Shown: positions 38,150 through 50,563 of the stretch, one piece after another
How the letters are laid out: each line of letters begins with the position of its first letter
How positions within the stretch are numbered: position 1 is the first letter of the stretch
Assembly: GCA_963691705.1 (NCBI GenBank)
Contig: OY829546.1
Coordinates: 2,366,001 to 2,430,000 of the forward strand
DNA: 64,000 nt
Direction of reading: 5' to 3'
Origin: Viola odorata
Lineage: Eukaryota; Streptophyta; Magnoliopsida; Malpighiales; Violaceae
Position numbers and translations under genes: made by a program
The notes under the pieces: model-generated
Told to the model about the DNA's origin: nothing
Databases searched by the model: none
What the model saw: only the letters and a program-made list of their open reading frames with translations

Positions 38150-38184
38150 GCGCTTCTTGTACTCATAATGAGTACAAGAAGCGC
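38150..38184. repeat. Near-perfect palindrome, 17-bp arms around one base
   Basis: The left arm GCGCTTCTTGTACTCAT is followed by one A and then its exact reverse complement. This could form a cruciform or an RNA hairpin. It lies about 700 bp upstream of the GT47 gene A start codon. Function unknown. Confidence 0.9.
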
Positions 38185-38879
38185 AACGCGTCGTAAGAAG
38201 GAAGGAAGACGGCCAAAAAATGCTAACAGACCCATGTCGCTTTCCGTCCCAAATACAGTAGAAGAAAAAAAATGATTGATACATTATTGCAAATACAAAT
38301 AGTGTTTGGTGGCTGAGAATCTGTTGTCTTCTTTTTTTTATAAAGAAAACGAGAGAAAGCGAATATTAGGAAACGTGGAGTCTTGTGTTTACAACTGGCA
38401 ATTTGATTATTTTGATCCAAACTTGTTAAGGAACTCGATTGCTGCCTGTTTTGGGTACATTTTCTTTTTCTCTTCAATTCCTCAGCTACCAAACAGAGGA
38501 CTAACTGGAGAATGCAATCTTCTCTTTACCTGCTTACTCTGTGATTTATTATATGGTAACTCTTATCATTCTTCTTCCTTTCTTTCCAGTCTTTTTCTTT
38601 TTGCATTCAGATATTTTTTTCCTGGAAAATTGGGATTTTTTTCTTGCTTTTCTTTGATAGGAAAAGGTGTGTGCATTGCATGCTGATTATTTTATTATGA
38701 TTCAATCCCTGCTATCAAAATTTCAACTTTTAGTTAGTTTTGGTAGATATCTGTTAAGTTGAGGAAAAGGGGTGACTTTTTTTTTTTTTTTAATTCAATT
38801 TAGGGTTTGTGGAACATTGTGCAAGGATGGTCGTTTATGTTGGAAATTGGTAGCAGCATTTAATTGAATAGGTTTCGAG

Positions 38880-41503
38880 ATGGATCAAAAGATTCGATTT
38901 TGGTGTCCGGTGGATGCCCGGAAAATGCTATTGATTATGGGACTGGTGTTTGCTTTAGTTGTAACATTCCAGCATTTTGAGCTACCCTATGGCATTGTTC
39001 TGCCATCTCTGTCTTCTGCTCATAGGGATACTGTAGGAGGAAATATTACTAGCTCACTAAGTGATGGTAACTTTACTCGATTTGATGGTCGGGAAGATTT
39101 GAACTCGTCCAGTCCATCGAATGATGATTCGGAGAGGAGTGGTGGTCATGGACAGGAGAAGGCTGGAGATGGAAGTGGTGATGGAGTTGTATCACAAGGA
39201 ATTGAAAGCTTGAACAACACTACCAGAACAGAAAACAATGTGAAGGAGTTTTCACCTGAGCCGGTCATACACACAAAAGAGAACTCCACACCGGATCATG
39301 TTAATAGTTCAGGTAATGGGTCTATACCTGAAGAAGTGGAGCATGAATCTTCTCAAGAAAATATCACTTTGACATTGGAAAACTCAGGAAATGCAAATGC
39401 TGATGAAGACTACCAAGAGGAGGAGCCTTCGCAAGATACAAATGTAAATTCTACACTGGATGCTCATAATAGTTCAGTTAATGGACTGATCCCAGAAGAA
39501 ATGGAGAAGACCTTTTCTCAAGAAAACATCACTTCAACATCAGAACATCCAGATGCTGGAAATGTGTCCTCCATGCCAGGTGCACCAGTTGATCCGAAGG
39601 CATCATCTGTGGATGGAGATGCAAAACTGAACATTCCAGATGGCAGGAAATCAGGAGAGTTTGAAAATAATGTGACCACATGGCATGATGGTTCTTCCGC
39701 GACCGTGGTTCCTAGAGTGGAAAAAATGCATGAGAAGCCAAGTACTCCTCGAGTGAATAAAGTTCCTGAGAAGCCAATGCCTGAAGTGGTCACAGTTTCT
39801 GACATGAATAATATGCTACTTCAAAGTTGGTCTTCTCCCCATTCAAAGGTTTGTGCAAAACATATGATCTGAGCTTTGTAAAGTGGTTTACATCTTGTCA
39901 AGTACAGGCTAAATCCTTTTTCTATTTTCAATGCCTTTCTTTGCAGAGGCCCCGCTGGTCTTCAGCAGTGGACAAAGACCTTTCAAGTGCAAGATCACAG
40001 ATTGAGAATGCTCCTATTGTAAAGAATGATCCAATCCTTTATGCTCCTCTTTATAGGAATGTCTCCATGTTCAAAAGGTAAGAATATGAAACCCCTTGGT
40101 ATTTGTTTATGTTCTGGCACCCAACCGTACAAGTTATCAATCTCCCAAATAGTCTATGCATAGGAGGTTAGCAGCTCAGTCATATGATATGATTTTGCAT
40201 TGCTGAATCTGCAGGAGCTACGAATTAATGGAAAGCATCCTGAAAGTGTATATCTACAAGGAAGGAGAGAGGCCAATACTGCATACGCCGTTACTCCAGG
40301 GGATATATGCTTCTGAGGGTTGGTTCATGAAACTGCTTGAAGCTAACAAAAAATTTGTGACAAAGGATCCGAGAAAAGCCCATCTGTTTTACTTACCTTT
40401 TGGTTCTAGAAACTTGGAGGTAGCATTATATGTGCCAAATTCTCACACTCATAAGAACCTTGTAAAATATTTGAAGAACTATTTGGACATGATCGTGGCA
40501 AAATATCCTTTCTGGAACAGAACTCAAGGAGCAGATCATTTTCTTGTTGCTTGTCATGACTGGGTATGCTCCTCATGCTTCCTTCAGGTTTTGCATTTGC
40601 TATTCAAATAAGTTGGTGGTAGAATCCTCATGCATGTAGACTAATTCCATCCGTTTTGCGTGCCTTAGGAGAAATTTTGCTTGCTTTATCATAGATTTTC
40701 TTGAACAAGAACCAATTTGATGCATGTTTATGACATCCCAAATACAACTCTCTGTTTATGGATCATATCCAGTGCTATTTTATTTATTTAATCTATTTTA
40801 TCAGGCCCCGAGTGAAACACGCAATATCATGGCCAATTGCATAAGATCCCTCTGCAATGCTGATGCTAAGCAAGATTTCGTTTTTGGCAAAGATGCATCG
40901 CTGCCTGAGACAAATATGCGCATGCCTAAGAAACCTCTGCGAGATCTTGGAGGCAAGCCTTCATCCCAGAGGCATATATTGGCTTTCTTTGCAGGCAGCA
41001 TGCATGGCTACCTACGGCCAATTCTGCTACAGCATTGGGAAAATAAAGATCCTGACATGAAAATATTTGGTCGGTTGCCTAAGGTCAGAGGAAAGAATGC
41101 CAAAGGAAAGAAAAAGGTCAGAGGCATAGTGAGTTACGAGCAATATATGAAGAGCAGCAAGTACTGTATTTGCGCAAAAGGTTACGAAGTCAATAGTCCA
41201 CGAGTCGTGGAAGCCATTTTTTACGAGTGTGTTCCGGTGATTATATCTGACAACTTTGTGCCTCCATTACTGGAGGTTCTGAACTGGGAATCATTTGCTG
41301 TTTTCGTATTGGAGAAGGACATTCCAAATCTGAAGAACATACTGCTTGCAATCACGGAAACGAGGTACCGCGAAATGCAGATGAGGGTTAAAATGGTGCA
41401 GAAGCATTTTCTTTGGCATCCTACGCCTATCAAGTATGATATCTTTCATATGATTCTTCATTCAATATGGTACAATAGAGTTTTCCAAATGCAGCCAACT
41501 TAG
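38880..41503 (+). CDS. Exostosin-family glycosyltransferase (GT47), tandem copy A
   Basis: Type II Golgi membrane protein expected to add sugars to cell-wall polysaccharides or glycoproteins; acceptor unknown. Exons: 38880-39848, 39947-40077, 40215-40563 and 40805-41503; 2,148 nt, 715 residues plus stop. The short basic cytosolic N-terminus is followed by one membrane segment at about residues 16-34 (MLLIMGLVFALVV). A long, low-complexity Ser/Asn/Glu-rich stem with many N-glycosylation sequons (NIT, NFT, NSS) runs to about 310. The exostosin domain runs from about 373 to the end, with ASEGWFMK, KAHLFYLPF, ADHFLVACHDW, LAFFAGSMHGYLRP, YCICAKGYEVNSPR and EAIFYECVPVIISDNF. It lacks the inserted basic loop of copy B's equivalent, having instead its own Lys-rich insertion near 41085-41125. 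It belongs to the type of Arabidopsis At5g25820/At5g11610 (from memory). Confidence 0.93.
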
Positions 41504-41835
41504 GAGATAAAAATAAAAAAACCGCATGTATGAAATGAAACCCATTCTCTCTTTTTCCTTTTCATAGGAAGTCAAAGCATGTAAATTTCATACTATAATT
41601 TTGTTTATTGTAGATGTAGATCTTGAGAATAATCTTTAGTGTTTCTGTAGAAGACGCAATTCGGTATACAACTACAAAAGCGTCCTTTTCAAGTCTTTTT
41701 GTTGCTGAGAATGCCTTTTTTTATTTATATTTTTTCCAGCTTAAATCTGTTTTTGCACCTTTTCTTGCACTTGACATGTGACGTTCATGCGGATAATAAG
41801 GAGTAATCGCATCGAGGCGCCGTCTGTACTTTCGT

Positions 41836-43380
41836 AAAAAATAAAAACCTCCACTTGAATTTTAAAAATTTAATTTCACCTTCTCTGTATTAAAGATCAA
41901 CGGCAAACAACCTCCTTCTGTTAGTCAACCTAACGAATCTGTTACATGCTACATGAGGTTTTTTTTTTTTAAATTTATTGTAGCAAATAATTATATATTA
42001 AATAATTTAGAAAAATAATATAATTAATTTAAAATATAAAAAAATTAAAAAATTAAAAAATTAAAAGATAAACATTTCCAGCATTTTTATTTCTTATTTT
42101 CTTATTCTTTAATTTCTTTCTTTTCTTCTCCTCAAATAAAAAAAAATTATCCAGAAAAATCTAAAAAAATAAATTTAATTTATATAATTTTAAAAAATAA
42201 TATAATTAATCCAAAAATTCAGAAAAAATTATGATATTACATTTTTTTTCTTTTTAATTTGCAACAGTGATTCTTTATCACAATCTACTACCTTTCCAAT
42301 CCATGCTTTCACCCATGTTCTCCATCGTAATTGAAGTTGAATAACACCACTCAAGCAAACAAAAATCCAATCATCTCCCCAACAAAGAAGATGATAAAAT
42401 TACCCATGAAACTAGTAATTAATTAATTTATTTATTAAATTTACCGGATCTTTGTTCATCTCCTTCACCAAAAACCGACCTCCACCCCAGGTCATCTGCG
42501 ACCTCACCGCCATTATTGGCAAGCTATAAACAAACGTGAAATTAATTTTGATGGACCCAATCCAAATGTTTCCTCCTCCTTTTTCTTTTCGTTTTCTTGG
42601 GTAAAAAACCCATTTGTTATTATCATTCCATTTGCACCAAATCATGTATTGGGAAAAATTCCAAAATTGCCACTCAAGATTGACACTTTGCCCTGAACAG
42701 ACAAACAATTTGCTTACAATGGGAAGTTTAAGCTCAGGCACTTGCTCTGACATGGAAAGAACATCAGTGGCACGATCCTCATTTCTTCATTCCTTATTGA
42801 GTTTCCTAATAAACCCATCATTACAAAGCATAACAGACAACTCCACAGTCCGCAACAAATCGTCAACGACCATCAAATATCTGTAATTGCACAGCAACAG
42901 ATCTTGGCGAGCCAGCACACGGCTTCTCTCGCGCGGCCGCAAGCCAGACACCGTCACTCCACACTCCCGATCTCTCTCCATCATCTCCCACCCACCATCG
43001 CCGACACCAACACAAACCCACCAAGAGGAAGATGAAGTGAGAAAAAAAAAAAAATAGAGGATGAGGTCCGATCCAGATCTGGGTGCGGCCGTGGTGGAGG
43101 AGGAGGAAGAAGATTGCAGCAAAAAGATTCTAAGAAATTTTATGTTATTATACCCAATGTTTGTTTACAAAGCCTAGATTTATTGAATTGAGAAAGAAAA
43201 GAGAGAGAGAAAAAAAGAAATTAAGGAATCAGAAAATAAGAAATGAAAATGCAGGTTGCAGCAACTGGTTGTACTCAGTCAACTAACAGCGAGAGTAATA
43301 CAGGGATCCCTATTTGAAATTTTTTTAATCCACAAGAAATTTTTGATTTACTATTACCTCAGATAATAAAGATCACGTGG
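41836..43380. mobile_element. Possible degenerate foldback element between the GT47 copies
   Basis: The left part (about 41836-41960) and the reverse complement of the right part (about 43250-43380) share scattered blocks in the same order (AAAAATTT, CCTGTATTA/TCTGTATTA, CTGTTAGT). Between them is an AT-rich, ATTAATT-like interior plus a patch of GC-rich simple sequence. This resembles the two clear foldback elements but is far more diverged. No target duplication found; no credible gene inside. Confidence 0.3.
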
Positions 43381-43569
43381 CAATATGAACGCACTAACAA
43401 CGTCTTTTGGTACGCTTTTTTCTAAAAACTTTTCTAAACAGAGGAGAATAATACACATCTGAGGTTTGACCAATAACAATCTCGGGCACAACAAGAACTA
43501 AAAATATAAGATCCAAAAGTTCTATTCTCTGTACTTTTATTCATTTTATTTTTTATTTTTCCACTCGAG

Positions 43570-44072
43570 AGTCTCACCACCATCAGTTTTCTGCACTGTC
43601 GCTCTCCATATTCACGTAAGTCTTCTTCTTTCTTCTTTAATTAGATTGCACAATTTAATGATTTCCTTGGTTTCTTGACGAGAAATTAAATTCCAGTTGA
43701 AATTATACACCGCTGCATGATCTTGAATCCCTCCTTGATACATATGTTCTTCTAGATCTCTCAAAGAATTTCCCTACGGATTCTTCCCTATCATTATTAC
43801 ATTTCAAATCCCCTGTTACTACTTGTTCTCTGTTCAAAGTTTGTATCTTTTTAGCAAGATCGCATCACTGTTCATCATTCATTAGAACTGCAGTTCTGGA
43901 TTTTTGCTGTTAGCTCTGGGGTTTTTTCTCTTTCATCAACCGACATGTCGTTTGCACACTGGGTAGTCCTGCTGTCTGACCTAAATGACTGGAATTGATT
44001 TTATCTTTGAGAGGACTCTACAGGTTTGGTAGAGCTGTGTTTAGCGGCCCTTTGGTTTCGACCGTGCGATTT
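43570..44072 (+). other. 5' leader of GT47 copy B with leader intron
   Basis: A donor-like site (TTCACGTAAGT, about 43611-43621) and an acceptor (CTCTACAG near 44022) suggest a leader intron. In-frame codons before 44073 continue the reading frame but have no ATG. Copy A aligns to copy B exactly from the Met at 44073 (MDQKIRFW against MGQGYRFL). Confidence 0.5.
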
Positions 44073-46649
44073 ATGGGTCAAGGATATCGATTTCTATGTC
44101 GAGCAGAAGCCAGGAGATTACTTCTACTGATGGGTGCAACAGTGGCTTTAATTATACTTGTTCAACATTTTGAATTCCCATCTAGTAGTGTTTTCCTCTC
44201 TCTTTTTCCTCTTGGTAACGTAAGCAGCGTTCCGTTCGGAGAATCATCGACGAATTCTATCAACACAACAAGCACCTTTCATGAGTCAATAAACAGCAGT
44301 GAGGCCCCAAATGTCAAAGAAGTCTCTAGTGATAAAGAAGCGAAGGAATTGAAAGAAAACAGAACAAGCATCAAGAGTAGCAATTCGACTGATAACAATG
44401 CAGGTCATAATGGATATGTATCAGATGACTACACAGGTAGAAACAAAAGTTCCACATTGGAAAATGGTGCAAATTCAGTTGATGGACATGCAGCTGGTGA
44501 GGCTATGGCACCTAACATTTCAGATTTGCCGCTTGAGACTCCCTTTATGAATGTTGCTGGAGACAATTCTTCAAAGACCCCCAAAAGTGGAAGTTTGGAT
44601 AGTAATCTTGTATTCCCACCATCTGTAGCACCATTAACAAATGAGTTATCCGACTCTGGAATCCACGGCGATACAAAATCATCAACTCCTGTGGCAATGG
44701 TGAGCTTGAACTCCTCTTCAACAACTAAAGATGCAGCAGCCACTCTTAGCGTAGCTCAAAACTCTGACTCTCCGATAAGTAATTATTCTGTATCTGGAAG
44801 TGGTGGTTCCCCTGCAGCGGCACCTATTAAACACAAGAATGCGCCGTCCAAAGTATTCTCGATAGCTCAGATGAATGTTTTGCTGCTGCAGAGCCAAAGT
44901 TCTTCCTTGTCAATGGTATGTAGGGGTTTTGACTCCAATTTTGTTCTACGGGCAAGCTCAATACTAAAAATTATTAACTCCTTTGCCAATGTTCTTTTAG
45001 GCACCAAAATGGCCTTCAAAGGCTGATGAGGAAGTGCTGTTTGCAAGGTCACAGATTGAAACAGCATCTGCAGTAAAGAATGATGATGGACTTTACGCAC
45101 CTATATATCGTAATTTTTCCATGTTCAAAAGGTATGCCTTTCTGTATTACCTACACTTTATCTGTTACTGGTTTGATGAAAGTGTCATTTATTACAAGAA
45201 TTGGAGTTCTTCCTTTAGTGGTTCCATCATCGTTGAATGCCATCCCATGCTATTTTTAGCCCAGACTAGTGATGTGAGAATTATCATTAAACAAACGGCT
45301 TGTGCTTAGAGATTCTAATCAAGATTAGAGGATTCTCTCTTGATATAGAGAGTTTTAAGACTTTCATTATTATCATGAGTAGCAGATAGTAGAGAGACCT
45401 TTGTGCCATTATAATTCCTTCTATGGTTTTGCTTTGTTGAAAATTATCTTTTCAAATAGAAGTTTGCCATAAACGTGGAAAAGAAGAATATTCTAAGGAC
45501 GTTGGGACTGCAGTTAAGGATTCTAAACCAAGTCACTGTTGCAGGAGCTATGATCTAATGGAGGAGATGCTCAAAGTTTATATCTACCCGGATGGAGAAA
45601 AACCCATCTTTCACCAGTCGATACTGGAGGGAATATATGCTTCCGAAGGATGGTTCATGAAGCATATGGAAGCTAATGAAAAATTTGTAACTAAAGATCC
45701 TAAGAAAGCTCATTTATTCTACTTTCCTTTCAGCTCTCGACTTCTAGAACTAACACTTTACGTGCGTCATTCTCACAACCGCAGTAACCTTATTGAATAC
45801 ACGAGACAGTATGTAGATATGATTGCTGCCAAATATTCTTACTGGAACAGAACTAGTGGGGCAGATCATTTCCTTGCAGCATGCCATGACTGGGTATGCT
45901 TTTCCACCTTTAAGTTACATTTTGTGCCTAGTTTATAGAATTTATTGCCAGATTGAGTAAATGGCAGAGAACTATTTTCTCAGGCTCCAGCTGAAACAAG
46001 GGGACCTATGCTCAATTGCATCAGAGCCCTCTGCAATGCTGACATTGGCGTCGGCTTCAGCATAGGCAAAGACGTGTCTCTACCAGAAACATATGTGCGC
46101 TCAGCTCAGAGTCCGAACAAGAATTTGGAAGGCAACCCTCCCTCCGAAAGACCTACCCTTGCTTTCTTTGCAGGTAACTTGCACGGTTACGTCCGGCCAA
46201 TACTGTTGGAGTACTGGGGAAACAAAGACCCGGATATGAAAATATTCGGTCCAATGCCTCACGTCAAGGGTAATGCAAACTACATTCAGCTCATGAAGAG
46301 CAGCAAGTATTGCATCTGTCCAAAAGGTCATGAAGTCAACAGCCCACGAATCGTGGAGAGTTTATTCTACGAATGCGTTCCTATTATAATATCCGACAAC
46401 TACGTGCCTCCATTCTTTGAGGTTCTGGACTGGGAATCGTTTGCCGTGTTCGTGTTGGAAAGAGATATCCCGAATTTGAAGAACATACTGGTTTCGATCT
46501 CAGACGAGAAGTATATAGAGATGCACAAGAGAGTGAAAATGGTGCAGCAACATTTCCTTTGGCACAATGAGCCTGTCAAGTATGATTTGTTTCATATGAT
46601 TCTTCACTCAGTTTGGTACAATAGAGTTTTCCTAATGAAACCAGCTTAA
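44073..46649 (+). CDS. Exostosin-family glycosyltransferase (GT47), tandem copy B
   Basis: Paralogue of copy A, in the same orientation and 2.6 kb downstream. Exons: 44073-44915, 45001-45131, 45545-45893 and 45984-46649; 1,989 nt, 662 residues plus stop. Exons 2 and 3 have exactly the same lengths as in copy A (131 and 349 nt), proving a shared origin. One membrane segment lies at about residues 17-36 (LLLLMGATVALIILV), followed by a Ser/Thr/Asn-rich stem with many N-glycosylation sequons. The exostosin domain from about 330 has ASEGWFMK, KAHLFYFPF, ADHFLAACHDW, LAFFAGNLHGYVRP, YCICPKGHEVNSPR and ESLFYECVPIIISDNY. The catalytic part is well conserved between copies while the stem has diverged. 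Expected in the Golgi; the sugar and acceptor cannot be told from sequence. Confidence 0.93.
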
Positions 46650-47322
46650 GTCCCTCTGCATAATTTTTTCAAATGATAAGTTGTAAATTAGAAGACTTGA
46701 ACTTGATAAGCTATAAACTCACTTTTATTAGTTACAATATTTGATTGGTATACTTACTGACAGAATCTTGATCAAACTTTAATCACAAGAACCTTAAATT
46801 TTGTCCTTTTTTTTATCAGATACCCAACAGTTAAATAAAACCGTCAATTAAACCAAGGGTTAACTGTTTCTTTTCTGCAACAGAATCTACAGTTAAAATG
46901 TGTCCTAACGGACATTGACGTGGAAATAGTGTGAGCAATAATAAATACATTAATAGTATATTATTAAAGGAGTAGAGTTGCGGCGCATACGCACTCATCG
47001 TAAGAGTTTATATCGCTAATACCTACCCTCCGATAAGAACTTATCACAATCGAAGCCGTCCATCGAGGATGGCTTAAATGTAACACAAAGTTTACTTGAT
47101 CTGCTACTAGACGACAAAGACAACCTTAAAAAAACAGTTTTGTTAAAACGGTAAAAACCGGCAAATTTTAACACACAGTCCTCTTCCTACCTAATTTTTG
47201 CACTGGGTTTTTTTTTTGGAAAAGCTTAGTTCAGAAAGAGGAAGACGATTGTCTGATTAGTAAATCAATCAATATCCTCAGTATTAAGAAAGTGAAGAAT
47301 TTGTAGTGATTGATAGAGGAAA
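46650..47322. other. Spacer between GT47 copy B and the 47.3-kb gene
   Basis: Contains the 3' UTR of copy B and the promoter/leader of the next gene; no other element recognised. Confidence 0.5.
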
Positions 47323-49701
47323 ATGGCGACAGATAGCAAGCCGAGTGGGTCTTCAAAGGGGAAAGTTGTTGATGCGAAGGTGAAGAGGATTGAAATCTCA
47401 ACCAAACAATCTCTGACTGATTCTAAGAACAAATCTGTTTCAATTTCCTCTAAAACTGAGGTGCCCATCTCATAAAGTTTGCATCTTTTCACTTAATTTT
47501 ATGGATTTGTTTCTTCTGATTGCAAAAGTTGTTAACTTTTTAATCGGTTTCTGGCTATTTGTAATGTTTTCCATTTGGGTTTTTCATCTTGTTTAGTGGG
47601 TTTAGTGAATTGGGTGTTGGTGATATAGCTATGTGGGTTTATTGACTGATTTGGAAACCGGATTGATGATGCTGTATATTTTAGATGAATTGGTTGATTT
47701 GGATATTTATTTTAATTGAGCTGAATTTGATGATTTTTGGATAGGGAACTGCTTTATCAATTGAATGAATTTTGTGTTGAGTGTCATGAGGTTTAACAAT
47801 GCAGTGTGTTTTAATGCGAAGGTAAAATCAAAACCGACAACCAGTTCCTCGAAAACCACCAAGACAAGCACACCTAGTAAACCTAGAGCGAAGAAGGTGT
47901 TCTCCTTGCCTGGCCAGAAATTCGATCCCCCTGAAGAGGTTTTGAACTTGAAATTGTCATTTTCTAATGTTGTTTGGGTTAGTGTTCGTGACGAAGTTTG
48001 ACTCATCTTTTTTGTTGTTGCTGTTGCTTCATTTTGATAACAGAGGGAACCTCTTAGGATCTTCTACGAGTCGTTGTCGAAACAGATACCATCGAGTGAA
48101 ATGGCAGAATTTTGGTCAGTTTCTCCTCATAGCTTGATCCATCCTTCTGTGTGATTGTTTGGAGTATTTTTGAAGTTTGAGATCAATCTTCACATACATT
48201 TGCACTTATCTTGTCAAACAACAGTATCAACCCTACTTCTTCAGGGTAAAAAAAGGATCTGCAGTTGCCAATCTGTATGGGCAATTTATTTCCATTTTTG
48301 TCATATCATGAATGATGTTGTTTTCTTCCCCTCTTAACCGAGCAGTAGTTTGTTGTTAGCCTTGGTAGGACAAACAATATTCTAGATGAACTCCTTTGTT
48401 TCCCAGGCTAACATTTATAGTTTACCCATTGAGAAAATGGAAGATTAACAATGGTTGTTTTATCCTTCATAATGCCTGACCTGCTTACACTGTGTCACCC
48501 ACAACCAAGGAGGGCTCTCACGTTTGTTTCTTCATACTAAGAACTTTTCCAACGCAAATTATCTGCTAAGTTTTGAGCTTCACTTATGGGTTGGATCGTT
48601 GGGATATCTGCATTTGCTTGTGCCTGTTGTTATCCCTTGTTACCATGGTGGTAGCCTACTTCATTGCATTCTCATCCTCTACTTTGTCAGTAGAGTTTTC
48701 TGTTTAAATAAGCTCTTTCTTGTTCTTAGTAAGGCAGTCTTATCCCAATCACTTACCTCTCTGGCAAATTATCTGCTAAGTTTTGAGCTTCACTTATGGG
48801 TTGGATCGTTGGGATATCTGCATTTGCTTGTGCCTGTTGTTATCCCTTGTTACCATGGTGGTAGCCTACTTCATTGCATTCTCATCCTCTACTTTGTCAG
48901 TAGAGTTTTCTGTTTAAATAAGCTCTTTCTTGTTCTTAGTAAGGCAGTCTTATCCCAATCACTTACCTCTCTGAGCATACTTTCTTATAAATTGCTTAAA
49001 CAACAGTAGTGTATAATTTTTTCCTACATTCTCTCGTAGGATTTTCTATTCATTTCTATGAGATACTTTTGGTGCAAAAATCTTCATTTCTATGTGACGA
49101 CTTGTTGATCTGATGGAAAAGTGAACCAACTTATTTAGATGTAAATAATATCTTACTGACATGAGTGTTTGTACTTCCATTTAGGATTGTTCTCTTGTTA
49201 ATTTACGAATCGGAGAAAGTATAAGATCAAGAAAGAGAGATTTTAGCACATGCCCTAGGCTGGGTCATTAGACCATCTATACTAGAACAATATGTAGACA
49301 TCCAGAAGGTACACCAAAGTACTTTGTAGCTCTGTCTCTCTAGCTAGTATATTGTGACAAATGTTACTCTCTGCTTTTATTTTTTCCTTGCACCAGACAT
49401 GGGGACCCTGCAGCTGAAGTTAATTTGAAAGTTGTGGCATGCTTTGATTTGCAGGATGATGGAACACGGCTTGTTGTCCCCCGACAGAGCTAAAAAAGCG
49501 CATGAGAAGAAACAAAGAAATCAAAAGGCACAAAGGATGGGAACTCCCATTAAATCTGCCAAACCACCAAGTAAACCCGAGAGTTCCCAGAGGCAGCAGC
49601 AGGCATCAAGGAATGGTGACTTAAAAGCAAAGAAGAGAATTACAAACGACAGTGATGATGATGACGATTTCATTTTGAGATTCAAAAGAAGAAAAGGGTA
49701 A
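47323..49701 (+). CDS. Small basic protein of unknown function
   Basis: Not recognised with confidence. Exons: 47323-47460, 47822-47938, 48044-48114 and 49455-49701; 573 nt, 190 residues plus stop, with all phases consistent. The N-terminus is Ser/Lys-rich and probably disordered. A short conserved-looking core reads FDPPEEREPLRIFYESLSKQ and then SSEMAEFWMMEHGLLSPDRA. The C-terminus is very basic with an acidic DSDDDDD patch and ends FKRRKG, suggesting a nuclear location. Plants have similar short proteins, some annotated as AT-hook-like, but I cannot assign one. The second exon's acceptor (GCGAAG/GTA) is weaker than the rest and the first donor is GTGCCC, so the exon 1-2 join is the least certain part. 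Its third intron contains a 210-bp tandem duplication. Confidence 0.7.
48554..48973 (+). repeat. Perfect 210-bp tandem duplication in an intron
   Basis: Units 48554-48763 and 48764-48973 appear identical at every base I compared. Because 210 is a multiple of three, a reading frame stays open across both units (48524-49009), but this is a by-product: the protein has no recognisable motif and lies inside an intron. Confidence 0.9.
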
Positions 49702-50563
49702 GAAGGACAATCCTCCTCCCTGTGTGTAACGACAAGTATCTAGGAATCAGTTCATTTAGATTTATTTTCATTGAACTGCAAAAGGCATGTGTTCTTAACA
49801 ATTAAACAACTTATAGATTAAGACATTCATTATGTTATCAAACCTTTTGAAAGAATAAGCTTAAGCAGAATAACTTTTCTTTTCATCTCTCGTTTTTCCA
49901 TTTAATTTAATGCCAGTAACTTATTTCACTGTTGTGTGTCTTAGGGCTTTCATTACAGTTTCTGATGCAAACTACCTTTCCCTTTTTGGCTTGATGGTCT
50001 CTTGTTCTCTAGGCCCATACAGTACTATAATTTTGTTTCATTAGTCGAATCCTACTAAGTTTTATTCTACATAAGTGACAAGCTGAGTCTTTACTTTGGC
50101 TCATAATACAATAGATATATGCAAACTCAGGTTGAGCAACTTGTGCCTCACTTTTGATGCAAACATCAGTTCATCAGCAATCTAAATATCGTTGCATGCA
50201 CTATTGATGGCACACAAAACCAACAATACAGGATGAAGAGTGTTTCCTGACCTCTTATATGTGGAACTTTCTTCATCTAACTAGTGATGGCTCAATAGTT
50301 CTTTATTCAAGCCATTGCACGATAAGATCGCCATGGAAACTAGCGTCACTTCAAAACTTGTTAAGTTTTAATCTCAAAGTATGGAGGTCAGCTATGAAAT
50401 AAAAGCCTTTTCACCCCACTGCACTCTGTTTTAAACCATACTCAATAGGCAACATTAGAAAGATGACTGTTTAACATTACTTAAATTTGTTCTCTCATTG
50501 TTTGTCTTAGCACCACTTTACCATTTCTTTCCCCTACCAGTAACTCATAAGTCATGCATAAGA
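49702..50563. other. 3' UTR and spacer
   Basis: No gene recognised; follows the stop of the 47.3-kb gene. Confidence 0.45.

Noticed and set aside
42412..43122. Minus-strand open frames of about 110 codons between the GT47 genes
   Set aside because: No recognisable motif, low-complexity content, and within a probable decayed repeat.
43995..44072. Upstream extension of GT47 copy B
   Set aside because: No ATG in the extension, an intron acceptor falls within it, and copy A aligns from the Met at 44073.
48524..49009. 161-codon open frame in the intron of the 47.3-kb gene
   Set aside because: It is two copies of one 70-codon stretch created by the 210-bp tandem duplication, has no motif and sits inside an intron.
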